Positions 53,405 through 61,780 of a stretch of 64,000 bases of DNA are shown in pieces (the stretch's first letter is position 1; each line of letters begins with the position of its first letter). The position numbers and the translations under genes are program-made. The stretch is taken from positions 143,918 to 207,917 of the forward strand of contig NZ_JAMBOX010000009.1 in NCBI RefSeq assembly GCF_023715785.1, given 5' to 3'. The stretch comes from Neobacillus niacini (GTDB lineage: Bacteria > Bacillota > Bacilli > Bacillales > Cytobacillaceae). The notes under the pieces were generated by a model. That model was not told where the DNA came from. It searched no databases and saw only the letters and a program-made list of their open reading frames with translations.

Positions 53405-53434
53405 TTAAGAATATGTTAAGAATGCAGTTAAGAA
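53405..53434 (+). promoter_or_regulatory. Three phased TTAAGAA direct repeats upstream of the hydrogenase operon
   Basis: TTAAGAA at 53405, 53416 and 53428, spaced 11 and 12 bp, i.e. on the same face of the helix, 107-136 bp before the hyaA start. This is the form of binding sites for a response regulator or other dimeric activator; the factor is unknown. Confidence 0.4.
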
Positions 53435-53540
53435 GGATTTGTGTATTTTTTTGAAAAATTAAGACGAAAGTCCTAAAGTATACTACAATTGCCTTGAAAT
53501 CAAGTTTTTTCCTATTTTTAATAATGTGGAGGGGTAGCGG

Positions 53541-54617
53541 ATGAAAAGACATAAAACAGTTTATGAAGCCGCAATCGACCATGGTTTTAGCCGTCGTGAC
53601 TTCCTGAAAATGTGTACCGCACTAGCCGCAACGCTTGGGCTAGAATTCACACAGTCAGACGAGGTTGTAAAAGCCATGGAAACAAAAACCAGGGTACCTG
53701 TAGTATGGCTGCAATTTCAGGATTGCACGGGCTGCTCGGAATCCTTTATTCGTTCGTCACAGCCAAAGACGGAGAGTGTACTGCTGGAAATGATTTCACT
53801 AGAATATTCAGAGGTGCTTTCTGCACCATCCGGCCATCAGGCAGAAGCGGCCATGAAACAGGTCTTAAAGGATTACAAAGGCAAATACGTCCTGGCTGTT
53901 GAGGGCAGTATCCCTGATGATGATGCTTTCCTTTCGGTTGGAGGGATATCAGCAAAAGAAACTTTCAAAGAAATGGCCGCTGGTGCAATGGCTATAGTTG
54001 CTTATGGATCTTGTTCATCATGGGGAGGCATTGCGGCTGCCCATCCTAATCCGACCGGTGCCAAGCCAGTCACTAGCTTTGTAAAAGATACTCCAATTAT
54101 CCTTGTACCTGGCTGTCCGCCAATTGCCGAGGTTATGACGGGTGTCATTGCTCACATTATTACATTTGGAAAACTGCCGGAATTAGATCAATTTGGCCGC
54201 CCGAAGGCTTTTTATCGCCACCGAATTCACGATAAATGTAACCGCCGCGCTTATTTCGATGCAGGGTTATTTGTTGAATCCTTCGATGATGAGGGGGCAA
54301 AACAGGGATATTGTTTATACAAAGTCGGCTGCAAAGGACCGACTACCTATAACTCTTGTGCGGAAATGCGCTGGAATGGTGGAGTCAGCTACCCGATTCA
54401 GTCTGGAAATCCTTGTATTGGCTGCTCGGAAAAAGATTTCTGGGATAACGGGCCATTCTTCACTAGAAGGGCGAAAATCCCTGGTACGCAGACAACCATG
54501 AATCCTGACGCGGTCGGTATGGCTGTTGTCGGACTTGCCACTGCTGGTGTTGCCGTTCATGCGGCCGGAACGGTAGTCAAAAGAAAGCTTGATGATAAAC
54601 GAGGTGACGAAGAATGA
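53541..54617 (+). CDS. hyaA: [NiFe] hydrogenase small subunit (membrane-bound uptake type)
   Basis: 358 residues. Twin-arginine signal FSRRDFLKMC at residues 16-25, then the Fe-S domain: Cys62 and Cys65 in DCTGCSES, Cys158 in YGSCSSWGG and Cys192 in PGCPP bind the proximal [4Fe-4S] cluster; HDKCNRRAYFDAG and NPCIGCSEKDFWD hold the distal and medial clusters. A C-terminal helix (AVGMAVVGLATAGVAVHAA) anchors it in the membrane. The two extra cysteines of O2-tolerant enzymes are absent (Gly64, Gly163). It passes electrons from H2 to the cytochrome b subunit. ATG follows GGAGGGGTAGC; the stop overlaps hyaB (ATGA). Confidence 0.95.
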   Translation: MKRHKTVYEAAIDHGFSRRDFLKMCTALAATLGLEFTQSDEVVKAMETKTRVPVVWLQFQDCTGCSESFIRSSQPKTESVLLEMISLEYSEVLSAPSGHQAEAAMKQVLKDYKGKYVLAVEGSIPDDDAFLSVGGISAKETFKEMAAGAMAIVAYGSCSSWGGIAAAHPNPTGAKPVTSFVKDTPIILVPGCPPIAEVMTGVIAHIITFGKLPELDQFGRPKAFYRHRIHDKCNRRAYFDAGLFVESFDDEGAKQGYCLYKVGCKGPTTYNSCAEMRWNGGVSYPIQSGNPCIGCSEKDFWDNGPFFTRRAKIPGTQTTMNPDAVGMAVVGLATAGVAVHAAGTVVKRKLDDKRGDEE

Positions 54618-56335
54618 GTGAACGTATAGTTGTCGATCCGATTACTAGAATTGAAGGCCACCTGCGTGTCGAAGTGGATGTTGATGAAAACGGTATCATT
54701 AAGGGAGCATATAGTTCCGGCACTTCTGTCCGAGGCTTGGAACTGATTGTAAAGGACCGTGACCCTCGGGATGTTTGGGCTTTCGTACAGCGCATTTGCG
54801 GTGTATGTACGACAACACATGCTTTAACCTCGATTAGGGCTGTAGAAGATGCACTAAAAATCAAGATTCCTAGAAACGCTCATTTAATTCGAGACATAAT
54901 GAACGAAGCTCAGTTTGTCCATGACCATGTTGTTCATTTTTATCATTTGCATGCTTTGGACTGGGTCGATGTCGTCAGTGCGACGCAGGCGGATCCTGCA
55001 GAAACATCAAGGATTGCCCAATCCATCTCAAGTTGGCCAAAATCATCCCCAGGTTACTTCACTGATGTACAAAATAAGGTCAAGAAACTGATTGAAAGTG
55101 GCCAGTTGGGGATTTTCGCAAATGGCTATTGGGGACATAAAGCCTATAAGCTGCCACCGGAAGTAAACTTGCTTGCTGTGGCCCACTATCTTGAAGCTTT
55201 GGATTGGCAAAAGGAAATTGTCAAAATCCATACTATCTTCGGCGGCAAAAACCCTCATCCGCATTATGTTGTCGGGGGGATGGCAACGCCGCTTGATATC
55301 AATAGCGATAATGGAATCCATGCTGAACGGCTTATGCATGTCTCGCGAATCATTGATCAGGCTAGAGAATTTGTGAACCAGGTTTATATTCCTGATTTAC
55401 TCGCCATCGGCTCCTATTATAAGGATTGGACATATGGCGGCGGCTTGAATAATTATCTTTGCTATGGCGATTTCTCGACCGGCGATATTTACGATTACAA
55501 GCTGTATCGGATGCCAAGAGGTGTAGTGTTAAACGGAAATCTTAACGAAGTATTGGAAGTCGATCTTAAAGATCCTAAGCATGTACAGGAATTTATCGAC
55601 CATTCCTGGTACACCTATGATGGCAAAGAAACCGGAAAAGGAAAGCATCCATTTGTTGGCGAGACAGAATTTAATTATACCGGACCGAAAGCACCTTATA
55701 AACAATTGGATACCGAAAATAAATACAGTTGGTTAAAAGCGCCGCGCTGGAAGGAACATCCAATGGAAACCGGACCATTAGCGAGGATGATTGTTGGCTA
55801 TGCCTCAGGAAAAGAAGAGATTGTCAGCATTGTTGATGAAACTTTGCAAAAGCTGAATCTGCCAATTTCTGCATTGCAGTCCGCACTTGGCAGAACTGTG
55901 GCGCGCGGACTTGAAACCGTGCTTATTTCTGGATGGCTGCGCAATGATATGGATTTGTTATTGAAAAATATCAAGAACGGCAATCAAGTTACGTTTGACA
56001 GAAGCAAATGGGAGCCGAGCACATGGCCGGAGCGCACCAAGGGTGTTGGCTGGATGGAAGCGCCAAGGGGAGCGCTGGGACACTGGATTGATATCGAAAA
56101 CGGTAAAACCAAAAACTATCAGGCGGTGGTACCGACAACTTGGAATGCATCACCAAGGGATCACAAAAATAAAATCGGCGCTTATGAAGCAGCATTAAAA
56201 GGAACTCCGATGCTTGACAAGGATCAGCCGCTTGAAATTATGCGGATTATCCATTCTTTCGACCCATGCCTTGCTTGTGCCGTTCATTTGACTGATTTGG
56301 AAACTAATAAAATGACCGAAATCCGTTTAGGTTAG
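54614..56335 (+). CDS. hyaB: [NiFe] hydrogenase large subunit
   Basis: 573 residues. Ni-Fe ligands: Cys62 and Cys65 in the L1 motif RICGVCTTTHA, Cys552 and Cys555 in the L2 motif DPCLACAVH. After His558 there is a 15-residue tail (LTDLETNKMTEIRLG) that the maturation protease removes once Ni is inserted. It travels across the membrane with the small subunit, using the latter's Tat signal. Starts within the hyaA stop codon. Confidence 0.96.
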   Translation: MSERIVVDPITRIEGHLRVEVDVDENGIIKGAYSSGTSVRGLELIVKDRDPRDVWAFVQRICGVCTTTHALTSIRAVEDALKIKIPRNAHLIRDIMNEAQFVHDHVVHFYHLHALDWVDVVSATQADPAETSRIAQSISSWPKSSPGYFTDVQNKVKKLIESGQLGIFANGYWGHKAYKLPPEVNLLAVAHYLEALDWQKEIVKIHTIFGGKNPHPHYVVGGMATPLDINSDNGIHAERLMHVSRIIDQAREFVNQVYIPDLLAIGSYYKDWTYGGGLNNYLCYGDFSTGDIYDYKLYRMPRGVVLNGNLNEVLEVDLKDPKHVQEFIDHSWYTYDGKETGKGKHPFVGETEFNYTGPKAPYKQLDTENKYSWLKAPRWKEHPMETGPLARMIVGYASGKEEIVSIVDETLQKLNLPISALQSALGRTVARGLETVLISGWLRNDMDLLLKNIKNGNQVTFDRSKWEPSTWPERTKGVGWMEAPRGALGHWIDIENGKTKNYQAVVPTTWNASPRDHKNKIGAYEAALKGTPMLDKDQPLEIMRIIHSFDPCLACAVHLTDLETNKMTEIRLG

Positions 56336-56346
56336 GGGGGAGACAA

Positions 56347-57138
56347 ATGGGTGCGCCTAAATTACCGACCCAGCCTCCGGGAACCTTACCGAAACCTACA
56401 GTTTTAAACAGCGAGAGTTCCTACCACCCGGAAGAGCCAATCAAATATACCACTATGGAAAATGATGTGAAGGCCTATGTGTGGGAATTGCCGATAAGAA
56501 TTTACCATTGGGTTAATGCAGTATGCATCGTGATTTTGATGTTAACAGGTATTTATATTGGAAAACCTTTTGCCGGAGCGGGAATTCCGGAAGAAGCCTA
56601 TTATTCAAACCTAATGGGCTGGACTAGATACATTCACTTCTTTACCGCGTTTGTGTTTACAGCATCCTTTATCTATCGGATGTATTGGTGCTTTATGGGA
56701 AACAAGTTTTCTAAATTTAACCCGTTGCGCTGGGTATTCTGGAAGGATACCTGGGAAACGATTAAGTTTTATTTGTTCTTGCCAAATAAAAAGCCGCACT
56801 TTGTGGGCCATAATCCGCTCGCATATTTAAGCTATTGGATTTTCAACTATCTTGGATCCTTGATTGTGATCCTGACCGGTTTCTATATGTATTTTGAGCC
56901 GCAAAAGGAAACAGTATGGGCTAAGATGTTTGCATGGGTTCCATATATTTTCGGGGACAGCTACCTGAGCCGTTCATGGCATCATTGGACTGCGTGGGCC
57001 TTCATGTTGTTTATCGTGCTGCATGTTTACTTGGCCTTCCGTGATGATTACCTTGAACGCTGCGGTTCCATCTCATCCATGTTTACTGGCTATAAAACTG
57101 AACCAAAGAAGGCAGTTGGTGAAAAAAAACATAAGTAA
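56347..57138 (+). CDS. hyaC: Hydrogenase b-type cytochrome subunit
   Basis: 263 residues. A proline-rich N-terminal stretch of about 45 residues precedes four membrane helices with haem-ligating histidines (IRIYHWVNAVCIVILM, RYIHFFTAFVFT, WHHWTAWAFMLFIVLHVYL), as in HyaC/HupC. It takes electrons from the small subunit to menaquinone. ATG follows AGGGGGGAGACAA, 11 bp after hyaB. The long N-terminal extension is unlike the short one of E. coli HyaC (from memory). Confidence 0.93.
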   Translation: MGAPKLPTQPPGTLPKPTVLNSESSYHPEEPIKYTTMENDVKAYVWELPIRIYHWVNAVCIVILMLTGIYIGKPFAGAGIPEEAYYSNLMGWTRYIHFFTAFVFTASFIYRMYWCFMGNKFSKFNPLRWVFWKDTWETIKFYLFLPNKKPHFVGHNPLAYLSYWIFNYLGSLIVILTGFYMYFEPQKETVWAKMFAWVPYIFGDSYLSRSWHHWTAWAFMLFIVLHVYLAFRDDYLERCGSISSMFTGYKTEPKKAVGEKKHK

Positions 57139-57151
57139 TGTGTATAAAGCG

Positions 57152-57218
57152 AATTGGAGTACGCCATTATCCTTTTCCGGTCGAGGAATAGGATAATGGA
57201 TGCTCCAATTTCTTTTTA
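57152..57218 (+). terminator. Large hairpin terminator after hyaC
   Basis: AATTGGAG..GCCATTATCC pairs with GGATAATGG..CTCCAATT around an 18-base loop, followed by TCTTTTTAG. It separates the structural genes from the maturation genes. Confidence 0.75.
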
Positions 57219-57356
57219 GCTGTTTCCATTTAAATGTGAAATTTTTTTGATTTTTTCAAAAAAGGTTTAAAAATTATTCACAGTTATTACCTTATCAGAG
57301 TGATAGCATAAAAGTAGGAATAATTTAGGGTCAAATTTATAGATCGGAGCATGCAG

Positions 57357-57833
57357 ATGAATACGGATAAAATTACCATTTTAGGAATTGGCAACACATT
57401 ATTTTCAGATGAAGGTGTTGGCATCTATCTTCTGCCGATTTTAGAAACTGCCTTAAAAGACTATGAAAATATTGAAATCGTTGAAGGATTGACAGATGGA
57501 ATGAAGCTGCTTGGCCCTGTGGAGGACGCCGAAAACCTGATTATTATTGATGCGATCAATGCCGGCAAACCAGGGGGTTCCATTATTAGGCTGGAGGGCA
57601 ATGAAATCCCTGCGTACTTTGGCATCAAGATGTCCATTCACCAGATGGGGTTCCAGGAAGTCTTGCTTGCGGCAAAATTGCGGGAGCAATACCCGAACCA
57701 AATTGTCATGTATGGCATGCAGCCAACCTCGCTTGAGTTGGGAATCGGGTTGACGGAAACGAACCAGGCAAGACTTGGTGAACTTGCGCACGCTGTCATT
57801 AATCAAGTAAAAGCCTGGAGTACGGTACCATGA
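57357..57833 (+). CDS. hyaD: Hydrogenase maturation endopeptidase (HyaD/HupD-like)
   Basis: 158 residues. Ni-binding residues of the HybD fold: Glu19 in NTLFSDEGVG, Asp65 in IIIDAINAG and His95 in MSIHQMGF. It cuts the large subunit after the His of the L2 motif. ATG at 57357 is eight bases after GGAGC; the ATG at 57351 is too close. First gene of the maturation transcript; stop overlaps the next gene by four bases. Confidence 0.93.
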   Translation: MNTDKITILGIGNTLFSDEGVGIYLLPILETALKDYENIEIVEGLTDGMKLLGPVEDAENLIIIDAINAGKPGGSIIRLEGNEIPAYFGIKMSIHQMGFQEVLLAAKLREQYPNQIVMYGMQPTSLELGIGLTETNQARLGELAHAVINQVKAWSTVP

Positions 57834-58255
57834 AACGCGGGGACTTCCTAAAAGAGATGGCCAGGAGCCTGTTTTCCACCGTCAAATTGGCCTATGAACC
57901 ATTTCTGGCTGATGACTTGGAAACGGTGGAAGAAGCAGCGGACAGGGCATTGGGAATCACCTGGGTACCCTTGATGAACGTAAGTGAGCTTTATTCAGAC
58001 CTGGAAATGAAGTTTTTTGCTGGAAAACCGATCGTAATCTCCCGTCAAGAATCAAACATTCAAGCGAGGAGCGGGGTGTGCCCAGAATGCTCCGCGATTA
58101 TTATCCTGACATCTTTGAACCTGAGCGGGAAATGTTTGAATTGCCAAAAGGAATTTAATTTTAAGACGAGTACCGGGGACCTAAAACTTGAATCACTGCC
58201 CATTAAAGTAAAGGACCATCAATATTTAATTGGATTAACCAAGTTTAAGAAGTAG
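57830..58255 (+). CDS. Hydrogenase-locus protein with Rieske-like layout but a Cys4 site, 141 aa
   Basis: No family named with certainty. The segment WVPLMNVSELYSDLE...GKPIVISRQ resembles the first strands of Rieske domains, and the end (EFNFKTSTGDL, LPIKVKDHQYLIGL) resembles their closing strands. In between, where a Rieske protein has CxH and CxxH, there is CPEC and CLNC with 14 residues between, which suggests zinc or rubredoxin-type iron. The N-terminus KRGDFLKEM is reminiscent of a degenerate twin-arginine motif. Coupled to hyaD (ATGA) and followed by hypA, so a role in hydrogenase assembly or electron transfer is likely. Confidence 0.65.
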   Translation: MKRGDFLKEMARSLFSTVKLAYEPFLADDLETVEEAADRALGITWVPLMNVSELYSDLEMKFFAGKPIVISRQESNIQARSGVCPECSAIIILTSLNLSGKCLNCQKEFNFKTSTGDLKLESLPIKVKDHQYLIGLTKFKK

Positions 58256-58264
58256 GTGATGAAC

Positions 58265-58621
58265 ATGCATGAAATGTCATTAATGGGGGATATCATCCAA
58301 CTGGTTCAAGAAGATGCTGCCGTAAACGGGTTAGGGAAAATTGAAAAGATTGAATTGATTGTCGGGGATATCGCCAATGCCATGCCGGATGCTTTAAAAA
58401 TGGCATTTGATATTTTCCGGGATCAAAATCCGCATATTTTTTCTGAAACGGCAGAACTTGTCATCCACCTTGAAGAGGCAAAAGCAAAGTGTGTGTTATG
58501 CGATTCGGAATATCGGCCGGAGCAAAAAATTGCCCTTTGTCCGAGTTGCAACATCCCCTCTGGCAAGGTGCTGGCAGGAGAAACGTTCCAAGTTCTATCA
58601 TATGAAGGGAGTAATCGGTAA
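58265..58621 (+). CDS. hypA: Hydrogenase nickel metallochaperone HypA
   Basis: 118 residues. N-terminal MHEMSLM supplies the Ni ligand His2; the zinc site is CVLCDSE...CPSC. It delivers Ni to the large subunit with HypB. ATG at 58265 is chosen because HypA must begin MHE; AGGTGA lies upstream. The stop shares one base with hypB (TAATG). Confidence 0.95.
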   Translation: MHEMSLMGDIIQLVQEDAAVNGLGKIEKIELIVGDIANAMPDALKMAFDIFRDQNPHIFSETAELVIHLEEAKAKCVLCDSEYRPEQKIALCPSCNIPSGKVLAGETFQVLSYEGSNR

Positions 58622-59280
58622 TGAAAGTAACATTAAGAACGGACGTGTTAACCAATAACAATAGGGCGGCTGAATTCAACCGTGATTTGTTTCAAACGAC
58701 AAAGACATTGGTCATCAATTTGATGAGTTCGCCTGGTGCCGGAAAGACTACATTGCTGGAGGAAACAGTCAGGGTACTTTCCGGAAAATACCGCATCGCC
58801 GTTATTGAAGGTGATTTGGCGACGGAAAAGGATGCTGATCGCATCAGGGCAATGGGCGCAAAGGCGGTCCAGATTAACACCCATGGCGGCTGTCACCTTG
58901 ATGCCCGAATGGTTGCAGCTGCGCTTGGAGAATTTGACTTCGAAGAAATTGACATCCTCTTTATCGAGAATGTCGGCAACTTGGTCTGCCCGTCAGGCTA
59001 CGACCTTGGTCAAAACCATAAAGTGGCGGTTCTTAGTGTTCCTGAGGGCAATGATAAAATCCCGAAATATCCGCAAATGTTTATGAGAACCGAACTTGTC
59101 CTGTTAAATAAAATTGATCTGCTGCCATATTTGGATTTCAGTGTCGAAGAGGCGAGACAGGACTTAATGGAGATAAATCCGGAGTCAACGCTTATCCCGG
59201 TTTCAGCACGAACACGGGAAGGACTTCATGAATGGTTTTTCTGGATTGAAGGAGCTTATGCAAAATGCGTACAGCAGTAA
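58621..59280 (+). CDS. hypB: Hydrogenase nickel incorporation GTPase HypB
   Basis: 219 residues. P-loop SSPGAGKTTLLEE near residue 38; metal-binding Cys/His in GGCHLDARM; IENVGNLVCP and LLNKIDLLPY complete the G domain. It lacks the His-rich N-terminal Ni store of some homologues. It hydrolyses GTP to drive Ni transfer with HypA. It overlaps hypF by 16 bp. Confidence 0.95.
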   Translation: MKVTLRTDVLTNNNRAAEFNRDLFQTTKTLVINLMSSPGAGKTTLLEETVRVLSGKYRIAVIEGDLATEKDADRIRAMGAKAVQINTHGGCHLDARMVAAALGEFDFEEIDILFIENVGNLVCPSGYDLGQNHKVAVLSVPEGNDKIPKYPQMFMRTELVLLNKIDLLPYLDFSVEEARQDLMEINPESTLIPVSARTREGLHEWFFWIEGAYAKCVQQ

Positions 59281-61574
59281 GGGTTACGGTGCAAGGCAGG
59301 GTCCAGGGCGTCGGGTTTCGCCCATTTGTGTTTCAGCTTGCGGACCTTCATCAGCTGGAGGGAACCGTGCAAAATAACATGGATGGGGTCAAGATTTATT
59401 TGGAAGGCTCCCGAAAGTCCATTGAATTATTTAATCAAGATTTGAGGACTAAGGCACCGAGACTTTCGAAAATAAATCAAATAACGATTGAAGAAACGGA
59501 AATTCAAGATCGCAGTAACTTTACGATTATTCCGAGTGAGCGGAGCGGGACATCGATGCTAGTGATTCCGATTGATTCGGCAGTATGCGACGATTGTCTG
59601 AGGGAAATGAATGACCCGGACGATTTTCGCTATCAATATCCGTTTATCAACTGCACCCAATGCGGTCCGAGATATACAATTATTGAGGCATTGCCATATG
59701 ACCGCCCATATACGTCAATGAAAGACTTTCCGATGTGCGATGATTGCCGCAAGGAATACGAGGACCCAACAAACCGAAGGCATCATGCCCAGCCAATCGC
59801 CTGCCCGAAATGCGGTCCAAAGGTGGGTTTGCTCGATGGGAGCGGTGGGCAGCTAGATTCGGAGAATCCGATTGCCGATACAATCGAACTATTAAAAGCA
59901 GGAAAAATCATCGCCATAAAGGGAATTGGCGGCTATCACCTTGCTTGCGATGCCAAAAATGAACACGCTGTCATTAAATTAAGGACGCGTAAGAACCGGC
60001 CAATGCGGCCGCTGGCGGTTATGGCTGCCTCTATAAAAGCTGCATTGGAGTTTTGCGAAATAAGTGAGGATGAAAGGGAATTGTTGTCCAGCCCTGAATC
60101 TCCTATCGTAATCCTTAAGAAAAGCAGCGATTATGGTTTGGCTGAAAAGGTGGCGCCTGGAATGAGCACGATTGGCGTCATGCTGCCATATACACCATTG
60201 CATCATTTATTATTTGCCGACCAGGAGCTTCCTTGTCTGATTATGACAAGTGCCAATCCTTCAGGATTGCCGATTTTATATAAGGATGATATGGCCGTGC
60301 AATATTTGGAGGGCATCGCCGATTACTATCTCGTACATAACCGTGAGATTCTTCATCCTGTGGATGACTCGGTGGTTCAGCTCAATGATGGCAAGCTTGA
60401 TTTCCTACGAAGGTCGCGTGGCTATGTTCCTGACCCATTTTCGACAACTGTCGATGTTTCGGGAATCGTGGCGTTTGGCGGCCAGCAAAAAACGACATTT
60501 ACAATCGGGAGAAACCAGCAAATTTTTGTAGGGCCTCATATTGGGGATTTGGAAAATGTGGAGACGATCGAGCATTACGGACAGGAATTGGAGCATCTAT
60601 TGAAGTGGGTCGATACTCCTCGGCGGACTGCTGTAATTGATGCGCATCCGGGCTATCAGGTGCAGACTTTGGCGAGGGATTATTGGTTTGCCGAGGTGGT
60701 TGAGGTTCAGCATCATCATGCCCATATGGCGGCGGTTCTTGATGAACATAGGATTTCTGGGAAAGCTTACGGGATTATTCTGGACGGTACCGGCTATGGC
60801 CTTGACGGCAATGTTTGGGGCTTTGAAATTTTCCATGGCGATAGTGCGGAGTTTGAACGTGTTGCTCATTTACAGTACACCCCGTTGCCGGGTAATGAAA
60901 GGTGCATCCGTGAACCATGGCGCAATGCAGCGGCTATGCTGATGGCGCTTCATGGTGATGAGGGCGTTAAATTGGCAAATGCCATTTTCCCGGAGAAGTC
61001 TCACGAGATTAATATTTTAAAAGCAATGATTGAGAAAAACATTAATACTGTTTATGCCGGAACATGCGGCAGGCTTTTTGATGCGGTTAGCGCCATTTGT
61101 GGCGTGACTAGGATTTCAAGCTATGACGGCGAGGCGGCCATCCATCTAGCCCAGCTTGTCGATGAAACGATTGTGTACGAACCGTATCCATTCCGATTGA
61201 TAGATGAAGAGTATATAAGAATTGATTTTTCTAAAATGCTAAGGGAAATTTCATTGGCGATTTTGGCAGGTATCGATAAAGCCGAGGTTAGCGGAAGATT
61301 TCATGAAACCGTTGTCCAGGCAATTGTTGCAGCATTGAAACTGGTTCATGAACAGCGTCCAGACTTTCAAAGAACTGTTGTCCTATCTGGCGGGAGCTTT
61401 CATAACCGGTATTTACGAAAACGAATCAGTGAGGAATTAAGGAATCATGCATTTAAAGTATATCTCCCCGAAAAAGTCCCGTGTAATGATGGCGGCCTGT
61501 CTTACGGCCAATTGGCCATTGCAGCAGCGAAAAGGAGGGTGGAATTATGTGTGTCGGTGTCCCCGCAAAAGTAA
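59265..61574 (+). CDS. hypF: Carbamoyltransferase HypF
   Basis: 769 residues in the family order: acylphosphatase domain (1-90, VQGRVQGVGFRPF), two zinc fingers (CDDCLREM..CTQC; CDDCRKEY..CPKC), YrdC-like domain (about 200-370) and Kae1-like domain with QHHHAHMAAV near residue 485. It makes the carbamoyl group from carbamoyl phosphate and ATP and passes it to the C-terminal Cys of HypE, the first step of Fe-cyanide synthesis. Starts inside hypB, overlaps hypC by 28 bp. Confidence 0.96.
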   Translation: MRTAVRVTVQGRVQGVGFRPFVFQLADLHQLEGTVQNNMDGVKIYLEGSRKSIELFNQDLRTKAPRLSKINQITIEETEIQDRSNFTIIPSERSGTSMLVIPIDSAVCDDCLREMNDPDDFRYQYPFINCTQCGPRYTIIEALPYDRPYTSMKDFPMCDDCRKEYEDPTNRRHHAQPIACPKCGPKVGLLDGSGGQLDSENPIADTIELLKAGKIIAIKGIGGYHLACDAKNEHAVIKLRTRKNRPMRPLAVMAASIKAALEFCEISEDERELLSSPESPIVILKKSSDYGLAEKVAPGMSTIGVMLPYTPLHHLLFADQELPCLIMTSANPSGLPILYKDDMAVQYLEGIADYYLVHNREILHPVDDSVVQLNDGKLDFLRRSRGYVPDPFSTTVDVSGIVAFGGQQKTTFTIGRNQQIFVGPHIGDLENVETIEHYGQELEHLLKWVDTPRRTAVIDAHPGYQVQTLARDYWFAEVVEVQHHHAHMAAVLDEHRISGKAYGIILDGTGYGLDGNVWGFEIFHGDSAEFERVAHLQYTPLPGNERCIREPWRNAAAMLMALHGDEGVKLANAIFPEKSHEINILKAMIEKNINTVYAGTCGRLFDAVSAICGVTRISSYDGEAAIHLAQLVDETIVYEPYPFRLIDEEYIRIDFSKMLREISLAILAGIDKAEVSGRFHETVVQAIVAALKLVHEQRPDFQRTVVLSGGSFHNRYLRKRISEELRNHAFKVYLPEKVPCNDGGLSYGQLAIAAAKRRVELCVSVSPQK

Positions 61575-61780
61575 TTGAAAAGCATGAATACAATGCGATT
61601 GTTGATGTAATGGGCTCACGAACAACGGTAGGAACGATTTTTGTTCCTGAAGTGGAACTGGGTGACTATGTGATTGTTCATGCCGGTCAAGCGATGAGTA
61701 TTGTTGATGAAACATACGCGAAACAAAGTGTGGAAGAATGGAGGAAACTCGTTCATGCTCGAAATTCTGAAACAGTCTAG
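61547..61780 (+). CDS. hypC: Hydrogenase assembly chaperone HypC
   Basis: 77 residues. Essential Cys2 in MCVGVPAKV and the HAGQAM motif. HypC carries Fe(CN)2CO with HypD to the large subunit. ATG at 61547 follows AAAGGAGGGTGGAATT. It overlaps both neighbours (hypF by 28 bp, hypD by 26 bp). Confidence 0.95.
   Translation: MCVGVPAKVIEKHEYNAIVDVMGSRTTVGTIFVPEVELGDYVIVHAGQAMSIVDETYAKQSVEEWRKLVHARNSETV

Noticed and set aside
53405..53434. CRISPR-like or tandem-repeat array
   Set aside because: The units are only 7 bp with 4-5 bp gaps, which is the size of protein-binding sites, not of CRISPR repeats.
53541..54617. O2-tolerant (group 1d) hydrogenase
   Set aside because: The two extra proximal cysteines that define these enzymes are replaced by Gly64 and Gly163.
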